This document shows, piece after piece, positions 1 through 5,929 of a DNA stretch of 5,929 nucleotides (position 1 is the stretch's first letter; each line of letters opens with the position of its first letter). Origin of the DNA: Chloroflexota bacterium (GTDB lineage Bacteria; Chloroflexota; Dehalococcoidia; Lucifugimonadales; Lucifugimonadaceae); contig JAJCYX010000074.1 in assembly GCA_029262715.1 (NCBI GenBank), forward strand, positions 1 to 5,929, written 5' to 3'. The position numbers and the translations under genes are program-made. The notes beneath the pieces are model-generated. The model was not told the origin of the DNA, made no database searches, and was given only the letters and a program-made list of their open reading frames with translations.

Positions 1-919
1 CTTCCTGAATCAGATCAAGCAGCGACATTCCACGCCCGATATATTTCTTGGCAACCGACACGACCAATCGCAGGTTCGCCTGTGCAAGATGACTCTCAGA
101 CCGCTCGCCTTCGTTCTTCGTTCGAGCGTAGTAAGAGTTGAACAGGAATTCATACATCTGTAACTGCGTACCGAAGTCGGACGCAGTTATCGTCACTTCG
201 AGATCGGCAATCGGTGGCTGTTCCGGCATTGCCTCAAGAAGATCGAAAGGCACGAGCCCTGAGATGATCGAAAGGTCAACGATCTTCGCCTGCGCATCTT
301 CCGAGGAACAGTTGAGGGCGTCTGAAACGAAGTTGATTAGACCTTCATCATGAGGTCCGTCAATCAACGTTCGCAACTCTTTGTCAGTTACCAGAGTCGA
401 GAGCGTCATATCGCCGGGAACACCAACGAACTTACCTACGGCTTGGGCGGTCTCGTGGTGCGGTACGATCTCAGCGAGCACCGCCATACATATCTCTGCT
501 GAAGAAGGTTGAAGACCCGTTTCAGCGGTAATCGCCGCATCAACTTTACCGAGCCGTCTTTGCAGCTCCATCGCGCGGGCCAAGACTCGTTCGTCAGCGG
601 CTGTCAGCAGGCTGACTCGGCCGATCTCCCTCAGGTACATCCTCACAGGGTCGTCGGTCAGTTCCGAATCTTCGGGCTGCTGGCCCGCGGACGTGTTTCG
701 CTCGAACAGCGCAGACGGGCCATCCCAGCGTTCCAGGTCGGCTGAACCGGAAGTCGAGGTTGCGGCAACGAGCACCGTTGCCCTGCTTCCTTCGGGGTCG
801 TCTTCGTCTTCCACCGAATCGCCTGCGGTCTGAAAACCGAGCCTCAACAGTTGAGCTCCGTCAGCCAGGTCCTCAATCACTGTGTTGTCGTCTTGGTTAT
901 TTACTGGCCTGCGTGGCAT
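1..919 (-). CDS. rpoD: RNA polymerase primary sigma factor (sigma-70 family), 5' part of gene; C-terminus beyond left edge
   Basis: This is the N-terminal 306 codons of a housekeeping sigma factor, the promoter-recognition subunit of RNA polymerase. My translation from the ATG at 919-917 is open to the window edge. Residues 1-87 are acidic and low in complexity, with no clear region 1.1. Residues about 88-122 are a clear region 1.2 (DDPVRMYLREIGRVSLLT, then an ERVLARAMEL helix). Residues about 276-306 are the start of region 2.1 (HLAQANLRLVVSVAKKYIGR, then GMSLLDLIQE), which contacts the polymerase clamp. The -10 and -35 binding regions 2.4 and 4.2 lie outside the window. Between 1.2 and 2.1 sit about 150 residues of non-conserved, mostly helical-looking sequence. 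The start lies 3 bases after the dnaG stop, and only a weak purine-rich stretch precedes it, which suggests translational coupling. An alternative sigma factor is less likely, given the clear region 1.2 and the position after dnaG. Confidence 0.95.
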   Translation of the reverse strand, partial: MPRRPVNNQDDNTVIEDLADGAQLLRLGFQTAGDSVEDEDDPEGSRATVLVAATSTSGSADLERWDGPSALFERNTSAGQQPEDSELTDDPVRMYLREIGRVSLLTAADERVLARAMELQRRLGKVDAAITAETGLQPSSAEICMAVLAEIVPHHETAQAVGKFVGVPGDMTLSTLVTDKELRTLIDGPHDEGLINFVSDALNCSSEDAQAKIVDLSIISGLVPFDLLEAMPEQPPIADLEVTITASDFGTQLQMYEFLFNSYYARTKNEGERSESHLAQANLRLVVSVAKKYIGRGMSLLDLIQE

Positions 920-922
920 GCT

Positions 923-2782
923 TCACACCCGTCCTGTTGCGCCTGCTTGAAACACTTTTTTCAGATGATCGGATGGGTCGAGAGTCCTGCTGCGCAGCTG
1001 CTCTCGCTCTTCCCCCTCCAGCGAACCTTCCTCTTCTTTCAATGCGATCTCAGTGAGCTTGAGCAGGTTACGCATGAATCGCTCGCGCAGCCTGCGCACA
1101 CACTGGGTCACCTCATCAACACGCCTTGCATGATCAGACGGTGGGAATTCAACAGATCGGAGTTGCTCGGCTTTCTCAGCAATATCCGAACTGAGTGCGT
1201 TTAGCATCTCATCGAGTGTAGGCATGCGCACCCACTGGGTAAATAGTTCTCGGTTTGCCGTATCGAGAAAATGCTCAGTCGGAACCGCCTCTGCAAATTC
1301 CCGTAACTCAGGATGCTCTAACACCAGTGCGAGCAGATGCTCCTCGATACCGACCGTAACGCTGCCCAGCGCACGAGCCATGTCCTGTGCGGAACTTGCG
1401 TCTTCGTGCAGAACATTTCGTCTGAACCTCGATTTCGAAACATCGGCACCGGCACTCGCACCATGGGCCATCCATCTCAGTCGCTCTTCCGAAACACCCA
1501 ATGACACCGCCAATTTCTCCCAATAGGCATAACGCGAGTCCTCCTCTACATTTGCTATTAAGGGTGCCAGTATCTTGACAATCGCGGCCCTATCTTCTCC
1601 AGTCGAAATACCTGAATTCTCTACCCGATTTTTGATTACATAGTCGAGTATCGGTACCGCGTTCTCAAGCGATCTGCGCCATGCCCATGAGTCGGTGCGG
1701 ATTGCTTCGTCAGGATCTTTACCATCGACCGGCGCTGCCACGCTAACGTTAAGGACGGCCTTTTTGGACTTTGAGACTTCACCACCGTATTTTTTCCAAG
1801 TTCCGATGAGAGTTTCAAGCGCAGTTCGAGTCGCGTCCTGCCCTGCTGCATCCGAATCGAGACACAGCACGACTTCACCCGCCTCATCGCCACTTGAAAC
1901 GATCTGCGAAAGAGTTTTCAACTGGTCTGGAGTTACCGCGGTTCCCATCGACGCAACGACATCAGTAAAACCGTGTTCGTGCGCTGTAATCACATCCATA
2001 TACCCTTCCACCACCACCGCTCGATGTGACTGGCGTATCGAATCTCCCGCCCAATCAATTCCGTACAGAACCCTGGACTTGTCGAACGCGTTTGTCTTGG
2101 GAGTGTTCAGATACTTCGGCTCAGAACCGTCGAGGCTTCTTGCGCCGAATCCGATTACCTTGCCAGCTCTATCCCGAATTTCGATCATCAGGCGGTTTCG
2201 GAAGAAGTCTCGCCACGATCGATCGTCAGCCTGCACAACAAGTCGGGCATCCCGAGCTGCCTCAGGTGTCACCTGAGATGACCGGAGGTTTCCAGCCAGC
2301 GTGAGTGTGCCATCACCGGGAGCAAAGCCCATGCCTCGCCGCGCCGCAATATCTGTGTCGATGCCACGGGATGCCAGATACTCCCTGACCTGGACACCCT
2401 CAGAGCTAAGCATCATCTGTGCGAACCAGCGGGCAGCAGCTTCATTCGCCTCGATCACCGTTGCCTTAGGCGCGATATCTGCCTGCACAGTAGCGTTGGA
2501 ATCCGAGTACTTCACCCCCGCTCTGTCAGCCAGTTGGTGCAGCGCCTCCTTGAACTCGATGCCCTCCTGCTTCATGACAAACGAGAGGACATCTCCGCCG
2601 GTCGCGCAGGCACCGAAACAGCGCCAGGTTTCGGACTCTGGAAAAACGTAAAAGGAAGGCGTCCGCTCGGTGTGAAATGGGCAGCGGGCTTTCGGGTTTC
2701 GCGAGGACGTATCGAGATCGACGTAGCTAGCCACTACATCGACGATATCGGACCTGCTTTTTACTTCGTCAATGAGGCTCAT
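923..2782 (-). CDS. dnaG: DNA primase
   Basis: This 619-residue protein makes the RNA primers for lagging-strand and restart synthesis and works with the replicative helicase at the fork. The zinc-binding domain is at about 1-95 with ligands C34, H37, C55 and C59 (CPFH ... CFGAC). The polymerase core follows, with the basic motif RDFFRNRLMIEIRD at 191-204 and EPKYLNTPKTNAFDKSRVLYG at 221-241. The TOPRIM fold has E259 (VVVEGYMDVI), the ASMGTAV strand at 277-283 and the metal-binding D309/D311 (CLDSDAAG). DGKDPDE at 353-359 is another family hallmark. Residues from about 380 are less conserved and should form the helicase-interacting C-terminal domain. The reading frame is open back to an ATG at 2962, but family similarity begins at MSLIDEVKSR, so I place the start at 2782. 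No Shine-Dalgarno sequence is visible before it. Length is normal for the family. Odd point: the second zinc cysteine pair is C-x3-C, not C-x2-C. Confidence 0.97.
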   Translation of the reverse strand: MSLIDEVKSRSDIVDVVASYVDLDTSSRNPKARCPFHTERTPSFYVFPESETWRCFGACATGGDVLSFVMKQEGIEFKEALHQLADRAGVKYSDSNATVQADIAPKATVIEANEAAARWFAQMMLSSEGVQVREYLASRGIDTDIAARRGMGFAPGDGTLTLAGNLRSSQVTPEAARDARLVVQADDRSWRDFFRNRLMIEIRDRAGKVIGFGARSLDGSEPKYLNTPKTNAFDKSRVLYGIDWAGDSIRQSHRAVVVEGYMDVITAHEHGFTDVVASMGTAVTPDQLKTLSQIVSSGDEAGEVVLCLDSDAAGQDATRTALETLIGTWKKYGGEVSKSKKAVLNVSVAAPVDGKDPDEAIRTDSWAWRRSLENAVPILDYVIKNRVENSGISTGEDRAAIVKILAPLIANVEEDSRYAYWEKLAVSLGVSEERLRWMAHGASAGADVSKSRFRRNVLHEDASSAQDMARALGSVTVGIEEHLLALVLEHPELREFAEAVPTEHFLDTANRELFTQWVRMPTLDEMLNALSSDIAEKAEQLRSVEFPPSDHARRVDEVTQCVRRLRERFMRNLLKLTEIALKEEEGSLEGEEREQLRSRTLDPSDHLKKVFQAGATGRV

Positions 2783-2837
2783 ATACGGCGTACGCAGGCC
2801 GGGGGATTCTGCAGCCGGTTCGTGGGATGTTAACGAT

Positions 2838-2936
2838 AACTTACATGCGAATTTGTGCCCGCACAATAGATTTGCGGAGGAACTTAGACGCAATTGCGGC
2901 AGAATGAATTCTAGTGGTCTGACTGTAGTTCGGAAA
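2838..2936 (-). promoter_or_regulatory. Candidate dnaG-rpoD promoter region with a 14-bp palindrome
   Basis: The 243 bp between dgt and dnaG hold no supportable gene on either strand. Reading on the minus strand there is a good -10-like hexamer TAGAAT at 2913-2908 (5 of 6 to consensus), preceded at 17 bp by a poor -35 (TTTCCG, 2936-2931). A second, weaker pair is TTGTGC (2866-2861) and TAAGTT (2843-2838), also 17 bp apart. Between the two lies the perfect palindrome TTGTGC-CC-GCACAA at 2853-2866, which could be an operator or a tiny hairpin in the leader. The spacing allows dnaG-rpoD to have its own promoter in addition to read-through from dgt. Assignments are by eye and weak. No U-tract terminator after dgt was found. 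Confidence 0.25.
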
Positions 2937-3025
2937 GAGCCAGGCGGCCGCGTTACCGGCAAGTTAGCGAATGCGTCACATCTGAGTGAGGAAATCGGTC
3001 ACAAGACAGATACATCGACCTTTGT

Positions 3026-4171
3026 TCAGATTCGACCGTGAAACACACCCTCACTCATTCCAGGCCTGATCCGTTCGGCGATAGTTAAGGCGTAGTTATC
3101 GGTCATGCCACAGACATAGTCGGCTGCCGCCTGCTCATCGGAACCCGAGAGATTTCGCAACCACGGAGGCAATTCGTCGGGCTGTTGGCGAAAGTGTTCC
3201 AGTAGCAGGCGGACGATTTCAGCAGCCTTTCGTCCTTCCGTAGACTGGCTGATCGGGTGGTAGAACCGCTCGAACATGAAGACCCGCAGTGAAGTCACAA
3301 GTGCGCCGAGCTCAGGCGACATCCTGATCCAGGGCTGACTATCCTCGGGTTCGGTCTCGCCCGTGCAGTCCCAGGAAGCTGCAACAACATCCGTCACAAC
3401 CGAATTCACCCGTTGCGAATGGCGTTCTCCAAGTCGTGCAACCGCCTCTGACGGGAGATCGGCGAGCGTCAGGTACTCCGATCTGATCGCATCGGATATA
3501 TCGTGAGCGAGATACGCCAGAGCGTCAGAAATACGCACTATCTGCGCTTCGAGAGTCATATGACTGACCGCAGCCTGGTTTAAGAACGCGCCTTCCGGTT
3601 TCGAATGGTGCCGAATGGCGTCAATCACCTCCCCGGTCAAGTTCAGTCCACGCCCTTCTTTTTCCAGAGTCTCAACTATTCTGACGCTGTGTCGGCTGTG
3701 GTGAAATCCACCATCGATCATTTCGTTCAGCACGCTCTCACCTATGTGACCGAATGGAGTGTGCCCAAGGTCGTGGGCGAGCGCCGCAGCTTCGACGAGG
3801 TCTTCGTTCAAGTTCAAAGCCCGCGCTATCGTTCGCCCAACCTGCGCCACCTCGACGACGTGTGTGAGTCGAGTTGTGAAGTGGTCACCTTGTGGAGCGA
3901 CGAAGACCTGGCTCTTGTGTTTGAGTCTTCTGAACGCGTTCGTGTGAACTACGCGATCACGATCACGCTGAAACTCACCGCGAATATCTGATGGAGACTC
4001 GGGAACGGCGCGACCGCGTGATCCAACAGACCTCGTTGCGTACGGTGAAAGCAGGCTCTCTCGCTGCTCTAGTCTGTGGCGAACTCGCGTGAGGTCGAAT
4101 TTAGGGATACGTGGAGTTTCGGGTGCGGGCATAGCCAGAACAGCATATCCCGCACCCACAAAGCCTGCCAT
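3026..4171 (-). CDS. dgt: Deoxyguanosinetriphosphate triphosphohydrolase-like protein (HD domain dNTPase)
   Basis: This is an HD-superfamily dNTP triphosphohydrolase. Characterised relatives cleave dNTPs to the nucleoside plus tripolyphosphate, controlling the dNTP pool in the cytoplasm. As read from 4171 it has 381 residues. The family opening motif RGEFQRDRDRVVHTNAFRRL is at 64-83, followed by KHKSQVF. Metal-binding HD residues are H104 (RLTHVVEVAQ), H133-D134 (LAHDLGHTPFGHIGES) and D224 (YLAHDISDAI). IRHHSKPEG is at 187-194, and the C-terminal GMTDNYALTIAERI at 355-368 is typical. Start is uncertain: 4171 is the first ATG after an in-frame stop and 4132 (residue 14) is equally possible. 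Neither has a clear ribosome binding site, and the first 13 residues look unlike the family. Substrate preference cannot be read from sequence, so 'dGTPase-like' is safer than strict dGTPase. It lies upstream of dnaG in the same direction, as in several bacterial phyla. Confidence 0.93.
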   Translation of the reverse strand: MAGFVGAGYAVLAMPAPETPRIPKFDLTRVRHRLEQRESLLSPYATRSVGSRGRAVPESPSDIRGEFQRDRDRVVHTNAFRRLKHKSQVFVAPQGDHFTTRLTHVVEVAQVGRTIARALNLNEDLVEAAALAHDLGHTPFGHIGESVLNEMIDGGFHHSRHSVRIVETLEKEGRGLNLTGEVIDAIRHHSKPEGAFLNQAAVSHMTLEAQIVRISDALAYLAHDISDAIRSEYLTLADLPSEAVARLGERHSQRVNSVVTDVVAASWDCTGETEPEDSQPWIRMSPELGALVTSLRVFMFERFYHPISQSTEGRKAAEIVRLLLEHFRQQPDELPPWLRNLSGSDEQAAADYVCGMTDNYALTIAERIRPGMSEGVFHGRI

Positions 4172-4187
4172 TCCAAGCTGGTTGGAA
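4171..4187. repeat. 17-bp inverted repeat overlapping the upstream dgt start codon
   Basis: TTCCAA-GCTGG-TTGGAA is a perfect 6-bp inverted repeat with a 5-bp spacer. On the minus strand its last base is the A of the ATG at 4171-4169. If transcription begins upstream, the RNA hairpin would abut or bury that start codon. This means either translational control or an operator, or that dgt really starts at 4132, outside the repeat. The symmetry is certain; the function is inference. Confidence 0.4.
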
Positions 4188-4232
4188 GTGAGAGCAGTAG
4201 TTGCTCCAGGACAATGTCATCACAACGCCTAT

Positions 4233-4273
4233 GGGCTGTCGTGTTTGACTCGAACCACAGCGGCTACAAGCCC
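4233..4273. repeat. Imperfect stem-loop with nested short stems in the DUF427-dgt gap
   Basis: The arms GGGCT (4233-4237) and AGCCC (4269-4273) pair. Inside them GTG (4241-4243) faces CAC (4256-4258). An alternative stem, CGGCT (4261-4265) with AGCCG (4277-4281), competes for part of the same sequence. On the minus strand the region contains a T-loop-like GGTTCGAGTC, but no cloverleaf can be drawn. It may be a structured leader of dgt or a decayed RNA. The stems are short, so chance is possible. Confidence 0.2.
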
Positions 4274-4286
4274 AGCAGCCGTCTCA

Positions 4287-4303
4287 AGGCCCCCAATGGG
4301 CCT
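4287..4303 (-). terminator. Possible weak terminator hairpin just after the DUF427 gene
   Basis: AGGCCC (4287-4292) and GGGCCT (4298-4303) form a perfect, mostly G-C 6-bp stem with a 5-base loop. On the minus strand it begins six bases after the stop codon of the DUF427 gene. The sequence that follows (TTGAGACGG) is not U-rich, so a classical intrinsic terminator is not supported. It could weaken read-through into dgt or protect the mRNA 3' end. Confidence 0.3.
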
Positions 4304-4308
4304 GACTT

Positions 4309-4593
4309 TCAGCCTTCAACCGTAACCGCCGGGTAGAAAGCGACGTAATTCTTGATGTTGGAGGCAGCCTGAGAGGGTTCCGGGTAGTACCACGCCACGT
4401 CCGGCATCTCTTCACCGTTTACATTCAGAGAGTAGTAGCTCGCAACGCCCTTCCAGGGACAAGTGGACTGCTGAGAACTCGGCTTGAAGTATTCCTGCTT
4501 GATCGAATCGGGTGGGAAGTAGATGTTTCCTTCCACGACCTCGTACTCGTTGGACTCTGCTATTACCGTGCCGTTGACTATCGCTTTGGGCAT
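4309..4593 (-). CDS. DUF427 domain-containing protein
   Basis: This small 94-residue cytoplasmic protein matches the DUF427 family (Pfam PF04248) over its full length, which is also the usual length of the single-domain form. Hallmarks are the N-terminal MPKAIVNGTVIAES, then EGNIYFPPDSI at 21-31, the strongly conserved TCPWKGVASYYSL at 44-56, AWYYPEP at 67-73 and a C-terminal NIKNYVAFYPAV. The fold is a small beta-rich barrel. No biochemical function is established for the family, and none should be assumed here despite the cysteine and tryptophan in CPWKG. The start at 4593 is well supported: GAGGT (4603-4599) sits 5 bases upstream. There is no signal peptide or membrane segment. It runs in the same direction as dgt, 137 bp upstream of it, and divergently from the oxidoreductase gene. 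Confidence 0.93.
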   Translation of the reverse strand: MPKAIVNGTVIAESNEYEVVEGNIYFPPDSIKQEYFKPSSQQSTCPWKGVASYYSLNVNGEEMPDVAWYYPEPSQAASNIKNYVAFYPAVTVEG

Positions 4594-4845
4594 CTGGAAC
4601 CTCGCACATTTTCCGATGTTTCGTATAGAGCGGGCCGAATGGGAGCTTACGCCCGCCGATATCTTTGATGCAGTGCGGAGTCCAGCGTTGCGAGTTGCAT
4701 GGCTAATCGGAGGTTCGCGCCGGTTAAGAGCAACTACGCATCACATTTCGGACAGCGAATCGGTACAACCGAATCCAGAACCACTACCGAACAACGTTCA
4801 TGACTACTCAGGTTGTGGGTACAAGAAACATGGGGCGCAGGGACA
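4594..4845. promoter_or_regulatory. Divergent intergenic region with short repeats; promoters for DUF427 gene and oxidoreductase expected here
   Basis: I see no supportable gene in these 252 bp. They must hold the promoter of the DUF427 gene (minus) and of the oxidoreductase gene (plus). Minus strand: a -10-like TATACG (4628-4623) lies about 30 bases upstream of the DUF427 start, without a convincing -35. Plus strand: TTCATG (4797-4802) and TACAAG (4820-4825) are 17 bp apart, a weak pair giving a leader of only some 14 bases. Repeats: GCGGGC/GCCCGC arms (4630-4635, 4651-4656, 15-base spacer), TCGGT-ACA-ACCGA (4760-4772), ACCGAA twice (4768-4773 and 4786-4791), CGAATC twice (4756-4761 and 4770-4775) and GAAC-AAC-GTTC (4789-4799). 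The last three sets lie just upstream of or over the plus promoter candidate, where an operator would be expected. Confidence 0.35.
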
Positions 4846-5929
4846 ATGACTGATCAGTATGACGCGATTGTGATCGGAGCCGGGCCAGCTGGAGAGAACG
4901 TCGCAGACCGTATTGTGCAAGGCGGTCTGTCGGCTCTAATCATCGAACGAGAGTTGGTTGGCGGTGAGTGCAGCTACTGGGCCTGTATGCCGTCGAAGGC
5001 TCTTCTAAGACCCGGTGAGGCTCTTCGAGCGATCAAGCGTGTTCCCGGAGCGCGAGCGGCTGTCACGGGCGAAATCGATGTTGCCGAGGCGCTGGCCCGC
5101 CGCGATGCGATGATTAGCGATCTTGATGACAAGTGGCAGGTGAAGTGGCTCGACGACCAGAAGATTCCCTATGTCAGAGGTCACGCTCGAATTACTGGCC
5201 CAAAATGCGTTGCTGTAACCGACAAGGACGGCAAGGTCACTGAGTACCAGGCAAATAAGGCTGTCATCGTAGCCACCGGTACAGCAGCTGCGGTTCCACC
5301 GATACCAGGATTGAAGGACGTAGCTTCCTGGGACAACCGAGACATCACAACACTTAAAGAAGCTCCTGGACGGTTGATCGTTCTGGGTGGCGGCGTAGTC
5401 GGTGTGGAAATGGCGCAGGCTTGGAACGATCTAGGCGCCAAAGAGGTCACAATCGTCGAAATGGCGGATCGGTTGATTCCGCGTGAAGAGCTTTTTGCCG
5501 GCGAACACATCCAGAAGGTGTTCACCGAGAAGTACGGCATCAAGGTCCTAACTGGGGTTGCACTCCAGTCTGTTGAGAAGACCGACAGCGGCATTACAGC
5601 TTCCCTATCCGACGGCACGAAAATCGAAGCGGACAACATCCTGGTGGCAGTCGGTAGAACCCCACTCACATCAGATATAGGTCTCGACACGATAGGCATG
5701 GAGTCCGGTAAGTACATCGCAGTCGATGACGAGCTGCGATCAGTAGGCGAGCACTCAGACTGGCTTTATTCGGTCGGTGACGCCAACGGCCGTAGCCTGC
5801 TTACTCACGACGGTAAATACCAGGCGAGAATCGTCGGCGATGTAATTCTTGGTAAGAAAGCAAAGGCCTGGGGCGACAAGAAAGCGTCGCCCAGGGTGAT
5901 ATTCACAGACCCGCACGTCGCGGCTGTTG
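4846..5929 (+). CDS. FAD-dependent pyridine nucleotide-disulfide oxidoreductase (dihydrolipoamide dehydrogenase/mercuric reductase-like), 5' part; runs off right edge
   Basis: The first 361 codons of a class I flavoprotein disulfide reductase. Residues 5-34 are the FAD-binding Rossmann motif (IVIGAGPAGENVA, ending at E34). The redox-active pair is C42 and C47 in GGECSYWACMPSK. VATGTAAAVPPIPG is at 142-155. The NAD(P) motif is VLGGGVVGVEMAQ at 179-191, with E205 ending its second strand, which in this family favours NADH. LVAVGRTP at 266-273 and YSVGDANGRSLLTH at 308-321 (D312 binds FAD ribityl) follow. The C-terminal dimerisation domain, normally with the catalytic His-Glu pair, is outside the window. 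Typical length is about 460-480 residues. The ATG at 4846 is chosen because the Rossmann motif follows at the usual distance; AGGGA (4839-4843) is only 2 bases upstream. The substrate is unknown: there is no adjacent 2-oxoacid dehydrogenase gene and no N-terminal metal-binding domain, so neither lipoamide dehydrogenase nor mercuric reductase can be asserted. Confidence 0.95.
   Translation, partial: MTDQYDAIVIGAGPAGENVADRIVQGGLSALIIERELVGGECSYWACMPSKALLRPGEALRAIKRVPGARAAVTGEIDVAEALARRDAMISDLDDKWQVKWLDDQKIPYVRGHARITGPKCVAVTDKDGKVTEYQANKAVIVATGTAAAVPPIPGLKDVASWDNRDITTLKEAPGRLIVLGGGVVGVEMAQAWNDLGAKEVTIVEMADRLIPREELFAGEHIQKVFTEKYGIKVLTGVALQSVEKTDSGITASLSDGTKIEADNILVAVGRTPLTSDIGLDTIGMESGKYIAVDDELRSVGEHSDWLYSVGDANGRSLLTHDGKYQARIVGDVILGKKAKAWGDKKASPRVIFTDPHVAAV

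Noticed and set aside
1695..2276. 193-codon plus-strand open frame within dnaG
   Set aside because: It is antisense to the conserved TOPRIM and polymerase core, with a serine/arginine-rich translation typical of a shadow frame.
2783..2962. 60-codon N-terminal extension of DnaG, starting at the ATG at 2962
   Set aside because: The frame is open, but the extension has no family similarity, and the canonical primase N-terminus begins exactly at the ATG at 2782.
4232..4275. tRNA-like stretch on the minus strand (GGGCTTGTAGC followed by GGTTCGAGTC)
   Set aside because: The words resemble tRNA D-arm and T-loop sequence, but the T-stem does not pair, there is no anticodon arm, and the spacing is far too short for a cloverleaf.
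4789..4799. LexA (SOS) box GAAC-AAC-GTTC
   Set aside because: The Gram-positive consensus needs a 4-base spacer and flanking C/G; here the spacer is 3 bases, so it is kept only as part of the repeat cluster.
4523..4849. 108-codon plus-strand open frame spanning the DUF427 start and the intergenic region
   Set aside because: It overlaps the DUF427 gene antisense, has no domain or ribosome binding site, and would cover the expected divergent promoters.
4830..4853. 7-codon leader ORF overlapping the oxidoreductase start
   Set aside because: ATG at 4830 is out of frame, has no ribosome binding site of its own, and is short enough to occur by chance.
5181..5717. 178-codon minus-strand open frame inside the oxidoreductase gene
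   Set aside because: It lies antisense to a clearly conserved coding sequence, has no recognisable domain, and its composition is what a shadow frame would give.

Overview
This window looks like ordinary chromosomal housekeeping DNA from a free-living bacterium with a mixed, slightly G+C-rich composition. The best guess is a member of the Chloroflexota, in or near the Dehalococcoidia/SAR202 group. That guess rests on the dGTPase-primase-sigma gene order, the extra residue in the primase zinc site, and the overall look of the DnaG, DUF427 and flavoprotein sequences as remembered from that group. It is an inference from memory, not a search result.

Layout. From about 4593 down to 1, four genes run leftward on the minus strand: a small DUF427 protein (4593-4309), a dGTPase-like HD-domain triphosphohydrolase (start at 4171 or 4132, ends 3026), DNA primase dnaG (2782-923) and the primary sigma factor rpoD (919, running off the left edge). 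On the right, one plus-strand gene, an FAD/NAD(P) pyridine nucleotide-disulfide oxidoreductase, starts at 4846 and runs off the right edge. The DUF427 gene and the oxidoreductase are divergent and share a 252-bp intergenic region with several short inverted and direct repeats.

How the genes fit together. dgt-dnaG-rpoD is a variant of the classical macromolecular synthesis operon (rpsU-dnaG-rpoD in enterobacteria): dNTP-pool control, replication priming and housekeeping transcription side by side. Only 3 bases separate the dnaG stop from the rpoD start, so those two are almost certainly co-transcribed and probably translationally coupled. dgt is separated from dnaG by 243 bp, enough for a separate dnaG-rpoD promoter, and a weak candidate is described. 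The DUF427 gene may be read into dgt, but the 137-bp gap contains two or three small hairpins.

No mobile element, CRISPR array, rRNA or convincing tRNA is visible. I see no evidence for a previously undescribed system. The points worth a second look are small: a long variable segment inside RpoD between regions 1.2 and 2.1, a CxxxC in place of CxxC in the primase zinc site, the CxxxxC redox motif with a Tyr-Trp pair in the flavoprotein, an inverted repeat that overlaps the upstream dgt start codon, and repeat-rich intergenic regions.
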